Of a stretch of DNA of 64,000 nucleotides, positions 43,804 through 53,143 are shown one piece after another. The notes under the pieces were generated by a model. The model was not told the DNA's origin, made no database searches, and saw only the letters and a program-made list of their open reading frames with translations. Position numbers and translations under genes: made by a program. Where the stretch lies: positions 2,480,001-2,544,000 of the forward strand of contig NZ_CP013380.1 of the NCBI RefSeq assembly GCF_001513745.1, read 5' to 3'. Source of the stretch: Burkholderia humptydooensis. Lineage in GTDB: Bacteria > Pseudomonadota > Gammaproteobacteria > Burkholderiales > Burkholderiaceae. Every line of letters starts with the position of its first letter. Position 1 is the stretch's first letter.

Positions 43804-45876
43804 TTACCTTCCTCCTTTTGGATCGCCGCGATCGCGCGATTGCGCCGGATGCGCAACGCAACGCAGCAAATGATTCACCATCGCGAGGACTTCCCGGACT
43901 GCGCCGCGAATCGCGCGCGCGTCGCCCGCCGTCAGCAGATGGTGGAATTCGTCGAGCAACGCATCGACGTGCGCCTGCCCGAACAGGCTGTACGTGCCGC
44001 GCGCCGTGTGGCACCACGTGCGCAGCTCGCGAGCGGAGAGGCCGTCGCGCAGATCGCGCATCAGCGTGTCCCGGTCGCGCTCGAGCGCGCGGCGGCACGC
44101 GCCCAGGATCGCGTCGCGCGCCCCGCCGTGCTCGGACGACCCGCCGAAGCCCGCGAGCAGGCGCGCCGCGTCGACGCGCGACGGATCGAAGCGTAGCGCG
44201 GGCGCGGGCTCGATCGCATCGACAAGCACGCGCTCGAGCGCATCGAGCGTCGTCGGCTTGCCGATGCAGAACGTCATGCCGGCCGCGACGCAGCGCGCGT
44301 ATTCGGCATCCGACACGAGCGCCGTCACGCCGACGACGGGCGTCGCGCGCACGCGCGCATCCGGATGCGCGCGGATCGCCGCCGTCAGCGCGACGCCGTC
44401 CATGCCCGGCATCCGACAGTCGGTGAGCACGACGTCGAACGCGCCCGTCTCGAGCGCGCGCAACGCTTCGTCGCCGCTCGCGCTGAAGCGCGCGCGGTGG
44501 CCGAGCGCATCGAGCTGATAGCGCAGCACGATGCGGTTCATCTCCTGATCGTCGACGACGAGCACGCGATACGCGCGCGACTCGCCCTCCGCCGCCGCGC
44601 GCGCGCACGTCGCGTCGCGCGCATCGAGCGCGGCGCGCAGGCTGTCGACGAACGCGCGCCAGCCGAGCGGATTGCCGCTCAGGCGCACGTGCGAGCCGTC
44701 GTCGGTCCAGCCGGCGGGCTCCGGCACATCGGTCACGCCGACCCAGCCGACCTGCGGCCGCGACGCATCGACGCGCGCGTCGTCGCACAGCACCGCATCG
44801 ACGTGGGCCGCGCCGCGCGCGGCCACCCGCACGCCCGCCGTGCGCGCGTAGGCGGCAAGCGTCGCCGCGAGCGCGGCGTCGCCGACGTCGATCGACACGA
44901 CCCGCCCCGCAAGCGCATCGGGCGCGTAGCCGCGCGCCGCGACCGCGCAGCGGATGCGCGCGGTCGCCGTCGTTCCCCTGCCTTCGTCACTCGTCAACGT
45001 CACGTCCCCTCCCAGCAATCGCGCGAGCTTGCGCGCGATCGCAAGCCCGAGCCCCGTTCCCGATTCCGTGCGCCGCGCGCCGCGCGCCGCGCGCACGAAC
45101 GGCGTGAAGAGTCGCGTCAACTCGTCGGCGGCAATGCCGATCCCCGTGTCGACGACCGTCGCGACGATCTCGACCGAACCGTCGACGTCGTCCGCCGCGC
45201 GCACGCGCACCGACACGCTGCCGTGCTCCGTGTACTTGATGCCGTTGCCGATCAGGTTGACGAGAATCTGCCGCAGCCGATTGCCGTCCGTCAGCACCGC
45301 GGCCGGCACGTTGGCATCGACGTGCAGCCGGATCCGCAAACCCTTGCGATGCGCGTGCACCGCGAGCATCGCGCTCACGCTGTCGACGAGCTCGCGCACG
45401 TCGACGCGCGTCTTCTCGATCGCGAATTGCCCCGCCTCGATGCTCGCGTGATCGAGAATGTCGTTCAGCACGCGCGCGAGCGACTGCCCCGAGTCCTGCA
45501 CGAGACTCAGCAGCCGCTGCTGCTCCGGCGCGAGCAGCCCCTCTTTCACCAGCTCGACGAGCGCGAGCATGCCGTTCACGGGCGCGCGCAACTCATGGCT
45601 CGCGGTCGCGAGCGAGCCCCGGCTCGCTCTGAGCGCCGCCTGCAGCCGCTTCAGATCGCGATGCGCCCATCCGTAGCTCAACAGCGCGACGAGCACGTGG
45701 CTGCCCCACAGCAACGGGTACACATGCGTCCACTTGCAGGGCTCGGTCGCGATCAGCATGCTCTCCTGCATTCGATTGGCGACCTGCGGCAGCGTCAGGA
45801 ACGCGAGCGCCGCAGCGGAGATGCACACCAGTATGCGTCGACAGAATTTGCCTCCGCAAAAGCCGTCGCTTTTCAT
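43804..45876 (-). CDS. Hybrid sensor histidine kinase (HK-receiver-Hpt)
   Basis: 690 residues. Two membrane helices (about 13-30 and 53-70) enclose only about 20 periplasmic residues, so no large sensor domain. The dimerisation/phosphoacceptor site is H94 (ATASHELRAPVNG). The ATPase domain has the N, G1 and G2 boxes (NLIGNGIKY, DTGIGIA, GTGLGLAIA). Residues about 325-385 look like a degenerate receiver, followed by a true receiver with D487 (LTDCRMPGMDG) and K541. The C-terminal Hpt has H624 (WCHTARGTY). The BvgS/EvgS-type relay feeds the adjacent NarL-type regulator. Confidence 0.92.
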   Translation of the reverse strand: MKSDGFCGGKFCRRILVCISAAALAFLTLPQVANRMQESMLIATEPCKWTHVYPLLWGSHVLVALLSYGWAHRDLKRLQAALRASRGSLATASHELRAPVNGMLALVELVKEGLLAPEQQRLLSLVQDSGQSLARVLNDILDHASIEAGQFAIEKTRVDVRELVDSVSAMLAVHAHRKGLRIRLHVDANVPAAVLTDGNRLRQILVNLIGNGIKYTEHGSVSVRVRAADDVDGSVEIVATVVDTGIGIAADELTRLFTPFVRAARGARRTESGTGLGLAIARKLARLLGGDVTLTSDEGRGTTATARIRCAVAARGYAPDALAGRVVSIDVGDAALAATLAAYARTAGVRVAARGAAHVDAVLCDDARVDASRPQVGWVGVTDVPEPAGWTDDGSHVRLSGNPLGWRAFVDSLRAALDARDATCARAAAEGESRAYRVLVVDDQEMNRIVLRYQLDALGHRARFSASGDEALRALETGAFDVVLTDCRMPGMDGVALTAAIRAHPDARVRATPVVGVTALVSDAEYARCVAAGMTFCIGKPTTLDALERVLVDAIEPAPALRFDPSRVDAARLLAGFGGSSEHGGARDAILGACRRALERDRDTLMRDLRDGLSARELRTWCHTARGTYSLFGQAHVDALLDEFHHLLTAGDARAIRGAVREVLAMVNHLLRCVAHPAQSRDRGDPKGGR

Positions 45877-46056
45877 ACCTTCATCCCATATGGAACCTCG
45901 CCAGAATACGCATCTCTTCCGTTGCCGGAAAAAACTCGCACCTCCTTTTCTCGCGACGTTCCATTTATGGGTACGGTCGTTTATCCCATCGCACGTGCGC
46001 TTTCTCCGATTCTTCGATTCGATGGCGCGCAGTCGCGAACGGCGGCGTCCGCGCTT

Positions 46057-46086
46057 CGGCCGTCCCGCACGGGTGCGGGACGGCCG
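46057..46086. other. Strong intergenic hairpin downstream of the pilus operon
   Basis: Within the 410-bp gap between the tip-adhesin and kinase genes is a 13-bp perfect inverted repeat (CGGCCGTCCCGCA, loop CGGG, then its complement). No T-run follows on either strand, so it is not a standard terminator. It lies 200 bp past the pilus operon and 180 bp before the kinase start. It may pause or stabilise transcripts. The rest of the gap (45877-46286) shows no gene. Confidence 0.5.
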
Positions 46087-46286
46087 GCAAGCGAAAGTCG
46101 ACGATCAACGCATGCGCATCGCGATATTCTCGCGCCCGATTTGGCCATGTCGGGCTTCGCACCTCGTCAAATCCACGCTTCGTTCGAAAATGAAAAAACT
46201 GATCCGGCTTTCTCGTTCACCTCCCTCTCTCCCATCCGATTCGATTCGCACGCCCGATACGATTTCAGAAAAGCGCCGATTTTCGG

Positions 46287-47252
46287 CTAATAGCGCACGT
46301 CCACGACCACGCTGTCCGTGTACGTTCCGACGGCGGGCGTCTGCTGATCCGGATAGAGCCGCGCGGTATACGGAAACTGCTGCGCCGACTGGCCGTCGGC
46401 CGCCGCGCCGCTGCCCGCGCGGTTCGCCGACTGCCCCCACACCGCGCCGCCGCCCGGGCCGAAGATGTCGTACTGCAGCCGGCTCGCGCCGTTCGCCATC
46501 TGCCGGCGCCCGCTCGCGTGCGGATTCGCGCCGCTGGAGAGGCCCACCGTGTAGACCATCCCCTTCGTGCAGGTGAGCGACACGCTGCCCGTCACCGGCG
46601 CGAAGCTCGCAACCGTCGGCGCCGCGCCGAAGTTCACGTCGGGCGCGGCGATCACGCAGTCGTTCGTCACGGTGATCGTCACCGGCACGACCGCCGTGCC
46701 CGAGCCCCGGTCGCGGCCGAGGCAGATGCCGAGCACGCCGATCCCGCTGCAGTAGTCCCAGTTCCAGGCGATCGTCAGCGTGTCCGTGTACGTGCCCGCC
46801 GCGACGTTGCTGCCCTGGATCGTGCGGAAATACATCGGCAGCGTCTGCGCGGGGCCGCCGAAGATCCCGAGCAGGTTCAGCAGTTGGCCGCTCGCCCAGT
46901 TGTAGGTCATGCCGAGGTTGAGCTTGATCGAGTAGTTCTGGTCGGCGAACACCGAATACGGCACCGCGTCGCCCGTCGGGCCGACGAGCTTGCCGCCGTT
47001 CGCCGACGTGATCGTCGCGTTGATCTGGTCGCCGATCACGAAGAGGCCGAGCAGCGCGCCCGAGCATGACAGGCCGCTGCTCGTCGTCGACGTCGATTGC
47101 GGCTGGCTCGCGACGACGAACGACGTGACCGTGCCGAACGACGCGGGAGCGGCGCTCACGACCGAACACGTCGCATGCGCGTGCAGCGCCGGAAAGAAAC
47201 CGAGCGCGAGCGTCGCCGCGACGCGCACGAGGAATTGTCGGAATGGCTTCAT
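46287..47252 (-). CDS. Csu-type pilus tip protein (two spore-coat-U domains)
   Basis: A 321-residue secreted protein with a signal peptide ending HAHA. It has two SCPU (spore coat U) domains: residues about 27-165 (FGTVTSFVV ... YTDTLTIAW) and 175-321 (INFG-type start DVNFGAAP, donor-strand ending YTDSVVVDVRY). Tandem SCPU domains mark the CsuE-like tip adhesin of archaic chaperone-usher pili. It is the last structural gene, 15 bp behind the usher. It probably mediates abiotic-surface attachment, from the family. Confidence 0.87.
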   Translation of the reverse strand: MKPFRQFLVRVAATLALGFFPALHAHATCSVVSAAPASFGTVTSFVVASQPQSTSTTSSGLSCSGALLGLFVIGDQINATITSANGGKLVGPTGDAVPYSVFADQNYSIKLNLGMTYNWASGQLLNLLGIFGGPAQTLPMYFRTIQGSNVAAGTYTDTLTIAWNWDYCSGIGVLGICLGRDRGSGTAVVPVTITVTNDCVIAAPDVNFGAAPTVASFAPVTGSVSLTCTKGMVYTVGLSSGANPHASGRRQMANGASRLQYDIFGPGGGAVWGQSANRAGSGAAADGQSAQQFPYTARLYPDQQTPAVGTYTDSVVVDVRY

Positions 47253-47267
47253 CGAGGAATCCTGTCG

Positions 47268-49700
47268 TTATTCGCCGCACGCGAGCGGACCGATGCGGCT
47301 CATCTGCGCCGCGTCGACGTCGGCTGCGAACGTCGCGCGGCAGGTTCGGCCATCGGGCGTCCTGACGCGCAGGTGATTGACCGCGGACAAGCCTTCGAGA
47401 TACGTCTCGCCCTGCCAGCCGACGAGCGCGGTCTGGCCGCTCTCCTCGTGCAGCACGCGCGAGCCGACGCCGATCGGCCGACCCGCCGCGTCGACTAGCG
47501 CGATCTGCGCGGAGACGATCTTCTGGATCGGGAACGTGACGAGCGCGCCGCCGTGGTCGCGCACCGCGACGCGACGCTCGACGATCGGCACGCGCACGTT
47601 GCTCGGCAAATCGAGCGGATCGATCTCGTACTTGCCCGCGTAGTAGGACGGCGCCCACGGCACGAGCAGATGGCCGCCGCCGTCGGTCCTGCCGACGAGC
47701 TGGTTCTCGTAGCGCACCGGCACGCCCTTGTGGCCTTGCGTGTCGATCAGCGCGAACGCATCGTCGACGCGATTCGCAGGCAGCACCGCGCCGTCCATCA
47801 CGACGACCGAGCCCTGCGCCTCGCCCCAGCGTGCGTAGCCGCGCCCCGCGCCGTAGCCGTAGGCGCCGCCCTGCACCTGGACGTAGCGGTTGCGCCACGT
47901 CGCATCCGCCTGCTGGTAGTGCGAGCCGCCGCCCGCATACGCGAGATTCCAGCCGAAGCCGCCGTCGCTCGGCACGCTGCGGCTGTACTGCACGCGCTCG
48001 CTGAAACTGTTGCGCTCGTCGCGCGCGACCGAGCCCGTCACGACGCCCTTGTCGCCGAGCGGCACGATCAGTTGCAGTTGCGCGGCGACACCGTGGTCGC
48101 CGATCGTCTTGTTGACCGACGCGTAAAGCGTCGCGCGCCGGAACAATGGCCGCGTATACGACAGGTTCGCGATCCGCGTGCGCGTGCCGTCTGCGCCGCG
48201 CACGTCGAAGTAGCCGGCGCCGAGCGTGCCGCCGATCGCGCCGAGATTGAGCGCGCCTGTCGCCTGCGTGCTGCTGCGCACGAGCCGGTACGTGACGTCC
48301 GCGGGCAGATCATAGACCGACAGATCGCGAAACCCGTCCGTGCGCTGGATTCGCTGCAGCGACACGCTGAACCGCTGCGACGAATAGCTGTAGCCGAACG
48401 CGTATTGCCGGCCCGACGTGCCGGCGAGACTGCTCTGCGTCGCCGCGACGTTGAGCACGCCGAACATGCCGACACCCAGGTCGAACCCGAGTCCGCCGAG
48501 CGCGAAGCGCTCGCCGCCCTCCGCGTGCCCCTCGATCGTCAGGTAATCGGCAAGGCCGTAGCGCGCGGTGCCCGACGCCGCGAACTTGCCGTACGAGAAC
48601 GAGCGGATTCCGTAGTCGCGCCGCATCGCGCCCGCCGACAGCGAATAGTCGGAGAGCCCCTTTTGCAGCAGCGTGTTCGCGACGTAGAACGGAATCGTCG
48701 TCGCGACCTGGCGGCCGAGCGCGTCGGTCGTGACGACGGTCGCCTCGCCCGCGCCGTTGATGAACGGCACGTTGTTCATCGTGAACGGGCCGGGATTCAC
48801 CTGCCCCGTCGTCGTCTTGCTGCCGTTGATGAACAGATCGACGGCGGTCGGCACCGCGGCCTGACCCGAAAACTGCGGCAGCGGATACGTGACGATGTCC
48901 GGCCGCACCTTGAAGTCGCGCTCGAACGACACGCCCCCCAGGCGCACGGCGCTCGACCACGACAGCGCGCCCGTGATCACGTCGCCTGCGGTGTACGTGA
49001 GCATCCGGTCCTGGTCCGAGTAGCGCCAGAACGTGTCGTAGCGCAGGTAGCGGTTGCTCCCGGCGCCGCCGATGCTGCCGCCGTAATCGCGCCGATAGAC
49101 GCCCGTGTTCGTCACGGTGCCCCACTTGTCGAACAGACGCTGTTCGGTCCACGCGGACGTGTAGCTCGTGCCGAGCGTCGGCGAGTTCGTGTACACGTCG
49201 TAATTGAACAGGAGCCCGAAGCTGACGGCCGCGGGCGTGCGATCGTACAGCCGCCGCGAGCCGACCGTCTGCTGCGGCAGCCAGTCGGGCGGCACGGTCA
49301 GCTTCAGGCGCTGCTCGGTGCTCTCGTATTCGACCTGCACGCCGTCGAGCTTCGACAGATCGACGAGCGCGTCGGACTCCGCGCCGGTGCGCACCGACGC
49401 CTGCGCGAGGTCGCTCGCCCGCGCGTAGTAGACGCCGTCCCGATAGCGGATCGGCACGATGCGCCCCGTCGACAGCTCATTGACGACGAGCTCGAGATAC
49501 AGCGTACCCTGCGCCGCCGCGCCTCCCGCGGGCGGCAGCGCGCGGCCAAAGCTGTCCGCGAGCGTCATCGGCTCGTTCGCGCGCGCGCCCCCCGCCGCCG
49601 CGAATGCGATGCCCACCGCCCACGCCGCCGCGCGCCGTCGCGGCAGCCCTCTCGTTCTGTATTCGTTGTACCGCTTCAAGGCATTTCCCCGTCGCGACAT
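47268..49700 (-). CDS. Csu-type outer-membrane usher
   Basis: An 810-residue usher of the FimD/PapC family, archaic Csu-type. A signal sequence (about 20-42, GIAFAAAGGARA) is followed by the N-terminal domain (LYLELVVNE ... GVYYARASDL). The beta-barrel with plug (LFNYDVYTNSP ... VDLFINGSKTTTGQVNPGPF) follows, then C-terminal domains ending TCRATFAADV. It exports and assembles subunits delivered by the chaperone. The start at ATG 49700 has no clear ribosome site, so translation may be coupled to the chaperone gene 23 bp upstream. Confidence 0.9.
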   Translation of the reverse strand: MSRRGNALKRYNEYRTRGLPRRRAAAWAVGIAFAAAGGARANEPMTLADSFGRALPPAGGAAAQGTLYLELVVNELSTGRIVPIRYRDGVYYARASDLAQASVRTGAESDALVDLSKLDGVQVEYESTEQRLKLTVPPDWLPQQTVGSRRLYDRTPAAVSFGLLFNYDVYTNSPTLGTSYTSAWTEQRLFDKWGTVTNTGVYRRDYGGSIGGAGSNRYLRYDTFWRYSDQDRMLTYTAGDVITGALSWSSAVRLGGVSFERDFKVRPDIVTYPLPQFSGQAAVPTAVDLFINGSKTTTGQVNPGPFTMNNVPFINGAGEATVVTTDALGRQVATTIPFYVANTLLQKGLSDYSLSAGAMRRDYGIRSFSYGKFAASGTARYGLADYLTIEGHAEGGERFALGGLGFDLGVGMFGVLNVAATQSSLAGTSGRQYAFGYSYSSQRFSVSLQRIQRTDGFRDLSVYDLPADVTYRLVRSSTQATGALNLGAIGGTLGAGYFDVRGADGTRTRIANLSYTRPLFRRATLYASVNKTIGDHGVAAQLQLIVPLGDKGVVTGSVARDERNSFSERVQYSRSVPSDGGFGWNLAYAGGGSHYQQADATWRNRYVQVQGGAYGYGAGRGYARWGEAQGSVVVMDGAVLPANRVDDAFALIDTQGHKGVPVRYENQLVGRTDGGGHLLVPWAPSYYAGKYEIDPLDLPSNVRVPIVERRVAVRDHGGALVTFPIQKIVSAQIALVDAAGRPIGVGSRVLHEESGQTALVGWQGETYLEGLSAVNHLRVRTPDGRTCRATFAADVDAAQMSRIGPLACGE

Positions 49701-49723
49701 CGTCGCTTGTGTCGTGATGCGGA

Positions 49724-50560
49724 TTACCGGTTCGAAGCGGCGCCGTCCACGTCGATTGCGAGATCGGCCACGCCGTTGACGGTGGCGATCAGCTTGGAAT
49801 TGGAATTGAGCTTGATGGTCTCGGGCAGCGCCCAGCGCATCTGCGCGCCGGGCAGCACGTAGCCGAGCAGGCCCCGCGCGAAATCGGCGCGCGCGCCGTT
49901 CGCTTCGAACCCCGCATGCGTGATTCGCGCATGCACGGGGCCGCGGTTCGACACGACGAGCCAGCGCGTGCCGCCGTCGTGCGCGACGTGCCAGTGAAGC
50001 ACGGGCCGCCCCGCCGTCGCCGGGTCGCGGCGCTTGTCCGGGTTCTCTTTCGTCCACAGGCCGTCGCCGTAGACGAAAAGCGGCACCGAGTAGTGCATCT
50101 GAAACTTCACGCCGAGCGACGCCTCGCTCGCGGATTGCTGCGCGCCGTCGTCCGGCTGCGGGATCTCGTCGATCAGCACGCGATACGCCTGCTCGGCGCC
50201 TGGCGCCGCCTCCGCGAGCCGCGTGAGCCGGATCAACTGGCGCTTGCCGGGCGGCACCGTCGCCATCGGCGGGCTGCCCGCGATGCGCTGCTGGTTCTCG
50301 TCGTAGAGGTCCTCGCCGTTCGCCTCGCGCCAGCCGAGCACGCGCACCTGCAACGTCACCGGCCGGCGATCGCGGTTCTCGAGCCAAAGCGCCGCTGCCC
50401 GCTGGTCGCTCTCGATCACGGGATCGATCGGCCAGATCATCACGGACGCCGCCGCATGCGCATGCTGCGCCGCGAACGACGCCGCGGCCGCCGCGCCGAG
50501 CAACGCGCGACGCATCCGCGCCGCGCGCGCCGGCGCGCCAGGCGATCTCGAAACTTTCAT
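49724..50560 (-). CDS. Csu-type periplasmic pilus chaperone
   Basis: A 278-residue PapD-like chaperone. A signal peptide (about 1-36, ending HAHAA) precedes the first Ig domain, which starts SVMIWPIDPVIESDQRAAALWLENRD and has VPPGKRQLIRLTR, the conserved Lys/Arg subunit-anchoring site. The second domain runs from about 150 to 278 (PLFVYGDGLW ... ISTVNGVADLAI-like end). It holds SCPU subunits unfolded for the usher. The start was chosen for CAGGAAT just upstream; longer frames overlap the preceding gene. Confidence 0.9.
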   Translation of the reverse strand: MKVSRSPGAPARAARMRRALLGAAAAASFAAQHAHAAASVMIWPIDPVIESDQRAAALWLENRDRRPVTLQVRVLGWREANGEDLYDENQQRIAGSPPMATVPPGKRQLIRLTRLAEAAPGAEQAYRVLIDEIPQPDDGAQQSASEASLGVKFQMHYSVPLFVYGDGLWTKENPDKRRDPATAGRPVLHWHVAHDGGTRWLVVSNRGPVHARITHAGFEANGARADFARGLLGYVLPGAQMRWALPETIKLNSNSKLIATVNGVADLAIDVDGAASNR

Positions 50561-50577
50561 CACGGATTCCTGATTGA

Positions 50578-51102
50578 TTAATAACTGAGCGTGACCTGCG
50601 CGGTGTCGGTGTACGTGCCCGCGGGCACGCCGCCGCCCGGCAGCGTCAACGCGCCGTAGACCGGCAGCGTGATCGTCCCGGACACGGGCAGCGACACCGC
50701 CTGCCCGATCGCGATCGCCTGCGTGCGCCCGGGGTCCGAATACAGTTGGTACGCCACGCGCGCGCCGCCGCTCGCCAGATTGCGCTGCGTGTTGCCCGCG
50801 CTCGCGTTCGCGCCGCCGTCGATCGTCATCTTCAGCGTCGAGCCCGGCGAGCATTCGATCTGCAACGCGCCGCCGCCGACCGCCGCCGTCGCCTGCCCGG
50901 TCGCGACGGCCGGATGCGCGCCGAAGTCGAGCGTGCCGAAGTTCAGGCCGCTCGTCGGCCCGCCGCCCGCGACACCGCAACCCGCGACGATCTGCGCGCT
51001 GACCGTGAAGGCCTGGGTTCTGGGCAACAGCGTGTCGGCCCGGCCGGCAGCCGGAAACGCCGCGACGCCCAGCAGAAAAACCACTCGATGTAAGGTCGAC
51101 AT
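50578..51102 (-). CDS. Spore-coat-U domain pilus subunit (third)
   Basis: A 174-residue secreted protein with signal peptide (MSTLHRVVFLLGVAAFPAAGRA). The single SCPU domain has FTVSAQIVAGCGV near the start, LNFGTLDFG, ECSPGSTLKMTIDGG and the C-terminal YTDTAQVTLSY strand, which supplies the next subunit's donor strand. It is the third of three subunit genes in the operon, 17 bp before the chaperone, in the CsuB position. It is a probable minor subunit or adaptor. Confidence 0.86.
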   Translation of the reverse strand: MSTLHRVVFLLGVAAFPAAGRADTLLPRTQAFTVSAQIVAGCGVAGGGPTSGLNFGTLDFGAHPAVATGQATAAVGGGALQIECSPGSTLKMTIDGGANASAGNTQRNLASGGARVAYQLYSDPGRTQAIAIGQAVSLPVSGTITLPVYGALTLPGGGVPAGTYTDTAQVTLSY

Positions 51103-51184
51103 GACGATCGGAAATCTGGGATCGCCTCGCGGCCCGCTTGCGCGCGAGCCGCGAGGCCGGACTGAACGGAACCGACGCGTGCGC

Positions 51185-51745
51185 TTACCAGCCGAGCGTG
51201 ACGTTCAGCACGTCGGTATACGTGCCGGCGGCGAGCGCCGACGAACTCGTCTTGTTGATGACGCCGTACAGCGGCAACGCGAATGCGGCGCCCGGCGTCG
51301 GCACCGCGACCGATTGCGGCGTGCCCGACACATATTGCTGCGAATGCCCCGCATCCGAGTAAACCTCGTATGGTACGAAGCTGCTGCCGTTCGCGAGCGC
51401 GCGCGTGCCCGTGCCGACGGCCGAGCCCTTCGATACGTTCTGGCCGCCGTCGATCGTCACCTGGATCGACGTGACATCCGGCGAGCACGTCACTTGCGTC
51501 GACGTCGAGCCGCCGCCCTTCGCCGCGCTCGTGAGCTGGCCCGTGAAGCCGCTCGGCTGCGTGCCGAAGTCGAGCGTGCCGAAGTTCGCCGAGCCGACCG
51601 AGCCGCCGCCCGTATCGACCGCGCAACCCGTCGTCAGCACGAGCTGCGAGTTGACCGTCCCCGTGAGCGGGCTGGTTTGCGCCTGCACGCCCGCGCAGGC
51701 GGATACGCAGGCGAGAGCCGCCCAGACTTTCCAGTGAGCCTTCAT
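51185..51745 (-). CDS. Spore-coat-U domain pilus subunit (second)
   Basis: A 186-residue secreted protein, signal peptide ending GVQAQ. The SCPU domain includes LVLTTGCAVDTGGGSVG, ANFGTLDFG, CSPDVTSIQVTIDGGQN and YTDVLNVTLGW. GAAGGAAAC lies before the ATG. It is the second subunit gene, in the CsuA position. Its length and Cys pair resemble the first and third subunits, indicating duplication within the operon. Confidence 0.86.
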   Translation of the reverse strand: MKAHWKVWAALACVSACAGVQAQTSPLTGTVNSQLVLTTGCAVDTGGGSVGSANFGTLDFGTQPSGFTGQLTSAAKGGGSTSTQVTCSPDVTSIQVTIDGGQNVSKGSAVGTGTRALANGSSFVPYEVYSDAGHSQQYVSGTPQSVAVPTPGAAFALPLYGVINKTSSSALAAGTYTDVLNVTLGW

Positions 51746-51797
51746 TTTGTTTCCTTCTGTGTGGTGAAAAAGAACTGTTGCTGCTTACCTGCCCGGA

Positions 51798-52343
51798 TCA
51801 CCAGTCGAGCGTGATCCCGAGCAAATCCTCGTAGGTCCCGGACGGCACCGCGCGCGTCATGCCGTTGACGATGCCGTAGAGCGGCAGCGTCACGTCGTTC
51901 TGTCGCCCGTCGACGAGAAACGATTGCGGCATGAGCGGCACGTACGGCACGCTGCGCGCCGCGTCGCGGTACACGTTGTACGGAATCCGGCCGACGACGC
52001 GCCCGTCCGCGCCACGCTTGACCAAATAGCGGGTCGACTGGTCCCCGTTGCGACCGCTGTCGATCGAGACCAGAAAGCCGTTGACGTCCGGACTGCAAAC
52101 GACGCGCATCGCACCGTTCGACGTCGCGCGGCCGTCGGCCATCAGGTAGTCGGACCAGAGCGGTCCTTGCGCGCCGAAATCCAGCCGGCCCAGATCCACG
52201 CTTCCGGCGACGCCCGCGACCTCGCATCCGCGGCTGACCTGCAAATTCACCTGCATCGTGCCGGTCAACTGCCCGGCCGAGACAGTCGCGAAAAACAGCA
52301 TGAATGCCGCCCCGCTCATCATCCGCACCACACGCTTGCGCAT
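51798..52343 (-). CDS. Spore-coat-U domain major pilus subunit (first)
   Basis: A 181-residue protein with signal peptide (MRKRVVRMMSGAAFMLFFATVSAG). The SCPU domain has VNLQVSRGCEVAGVAG, VDLGRLDFGAQG, CSPDVNGFLVSIDSG and the C-terminal YEDLLGITLDW. TGGAGAG lies 5 nt before ATG 52343; an extended frame to 52529 lacks this and overlaps the AT-rich leader. It is the first gene of the pilus operon (CsuA/B position), so it probably encodes the main rod subunit. Confidence 0.86.
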   Translation of the reverse strand: MRKRVVRMMSGAAFMLFFATVSAGQLTGTMQVNLQVSRGCEVAGVAGSVDLGRLDFGAQGPLWSDYLMADGRATSNGAMRVVCSPDVNGFLVSIDSGRNGDQSTRYLVKRGADGRVVGRIPYNVYRDAARSVPYVPLMPQSFLVDGRQNDVTLPLYGIVNGMTRAVPSGTYEDLLGITLDW

Positions 52344-53143
52344 TTCGCTCTCCACACGATCGCCCGTTGATCTCGTTGTTGTTTTTCGATGGCCCAATCG
52401 CCGCGCACGGCGGCCCCGTCGCTTCGCGCGCACCATGCATGCACCGACACTCGCCAATCCGCGCCGTGATTGCAGCGGACGAGCGCGGACGAACGGCAGC
52501 GCGTCGCGCGCCGCCGTCGCGGCAGGCAAAGTCGGAATTCGAATTCGGTCGACCCGGTTTTTAATTGGTTGGGGTCGACCCGATTGGTCTACTCGATTGC
52601 GGTTATTTCTGAATCACGCCCCGGTTTCATCGAAAATATAATTGAATAGATGATGAATGCCCGACGTAATTGTTACTATCAGAATAATCCGAGTTTTGAA
52701 AAATTTGACAATGTTTAAAGATTCTTTCGAACGCTCGAGCACAGCCATTCGAACATGATCGACATGGCAAAATCCGTCATATGATCGTCATCCGTGCATC
52801 GTCGCAGGGATTCGGCCAGGCAAATCAAAAGCGGAAATTATCGACAGGAATAGCGGAATCCCGCCATTCTGACCGCACATCGCCCGGGAATGGCGGCCGG
52901 GCGAAGCGGCTCAATTTCGATGCGATTCGCGCGGCCGCTCGCTCGACTCTCATTGCGAGAGCGATATTCCATTTATCGTCACTTACTCTCCTGCACGCAT
53001 TGTGCGAATGACGAATTATCTCGCGGCGCTTGGCTGTGCGATTCCAATCATTCGGCATCCGGACGATCGACGGTGCGGCATCCGGCGCATGCGGACCAAG
53101 CGAAGACGCGCGTGCGTGCCGCCCGTCGCCCGCCCTTGCCCGC
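52344..53143. other. AT-rich region between the pilus operon and a LysR gene
   Basis: About 800 bp without a supported gene. The segment 52560-52790 is far richer in A/T than the rest of the window. It contains scattered TTTC/GAAA-type half sites and TATAAT-like hexamers on both strands, with no single promoter clear enough to call. It is the probable promoter/regulatory region of the pilus operon. The right part (52800-53143) is again GC-rich and shows only short unsupported frames. Confidence 0.5.

Noticed and set aside
44365..46290. Long plus-strand frame opposite the sensor kinase
   Set aside because: Shadow of the hybrid kinase; no start signal or domain.
52600..52790. Possible BvgA-type binding repeats and sigma-70 promoter for the pilus operon
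   Set aside because: TTTC/GAAA half sites and TATAAT-like hexamers exist but no pair has convincing spacing; any AT-rich stretch would show some.
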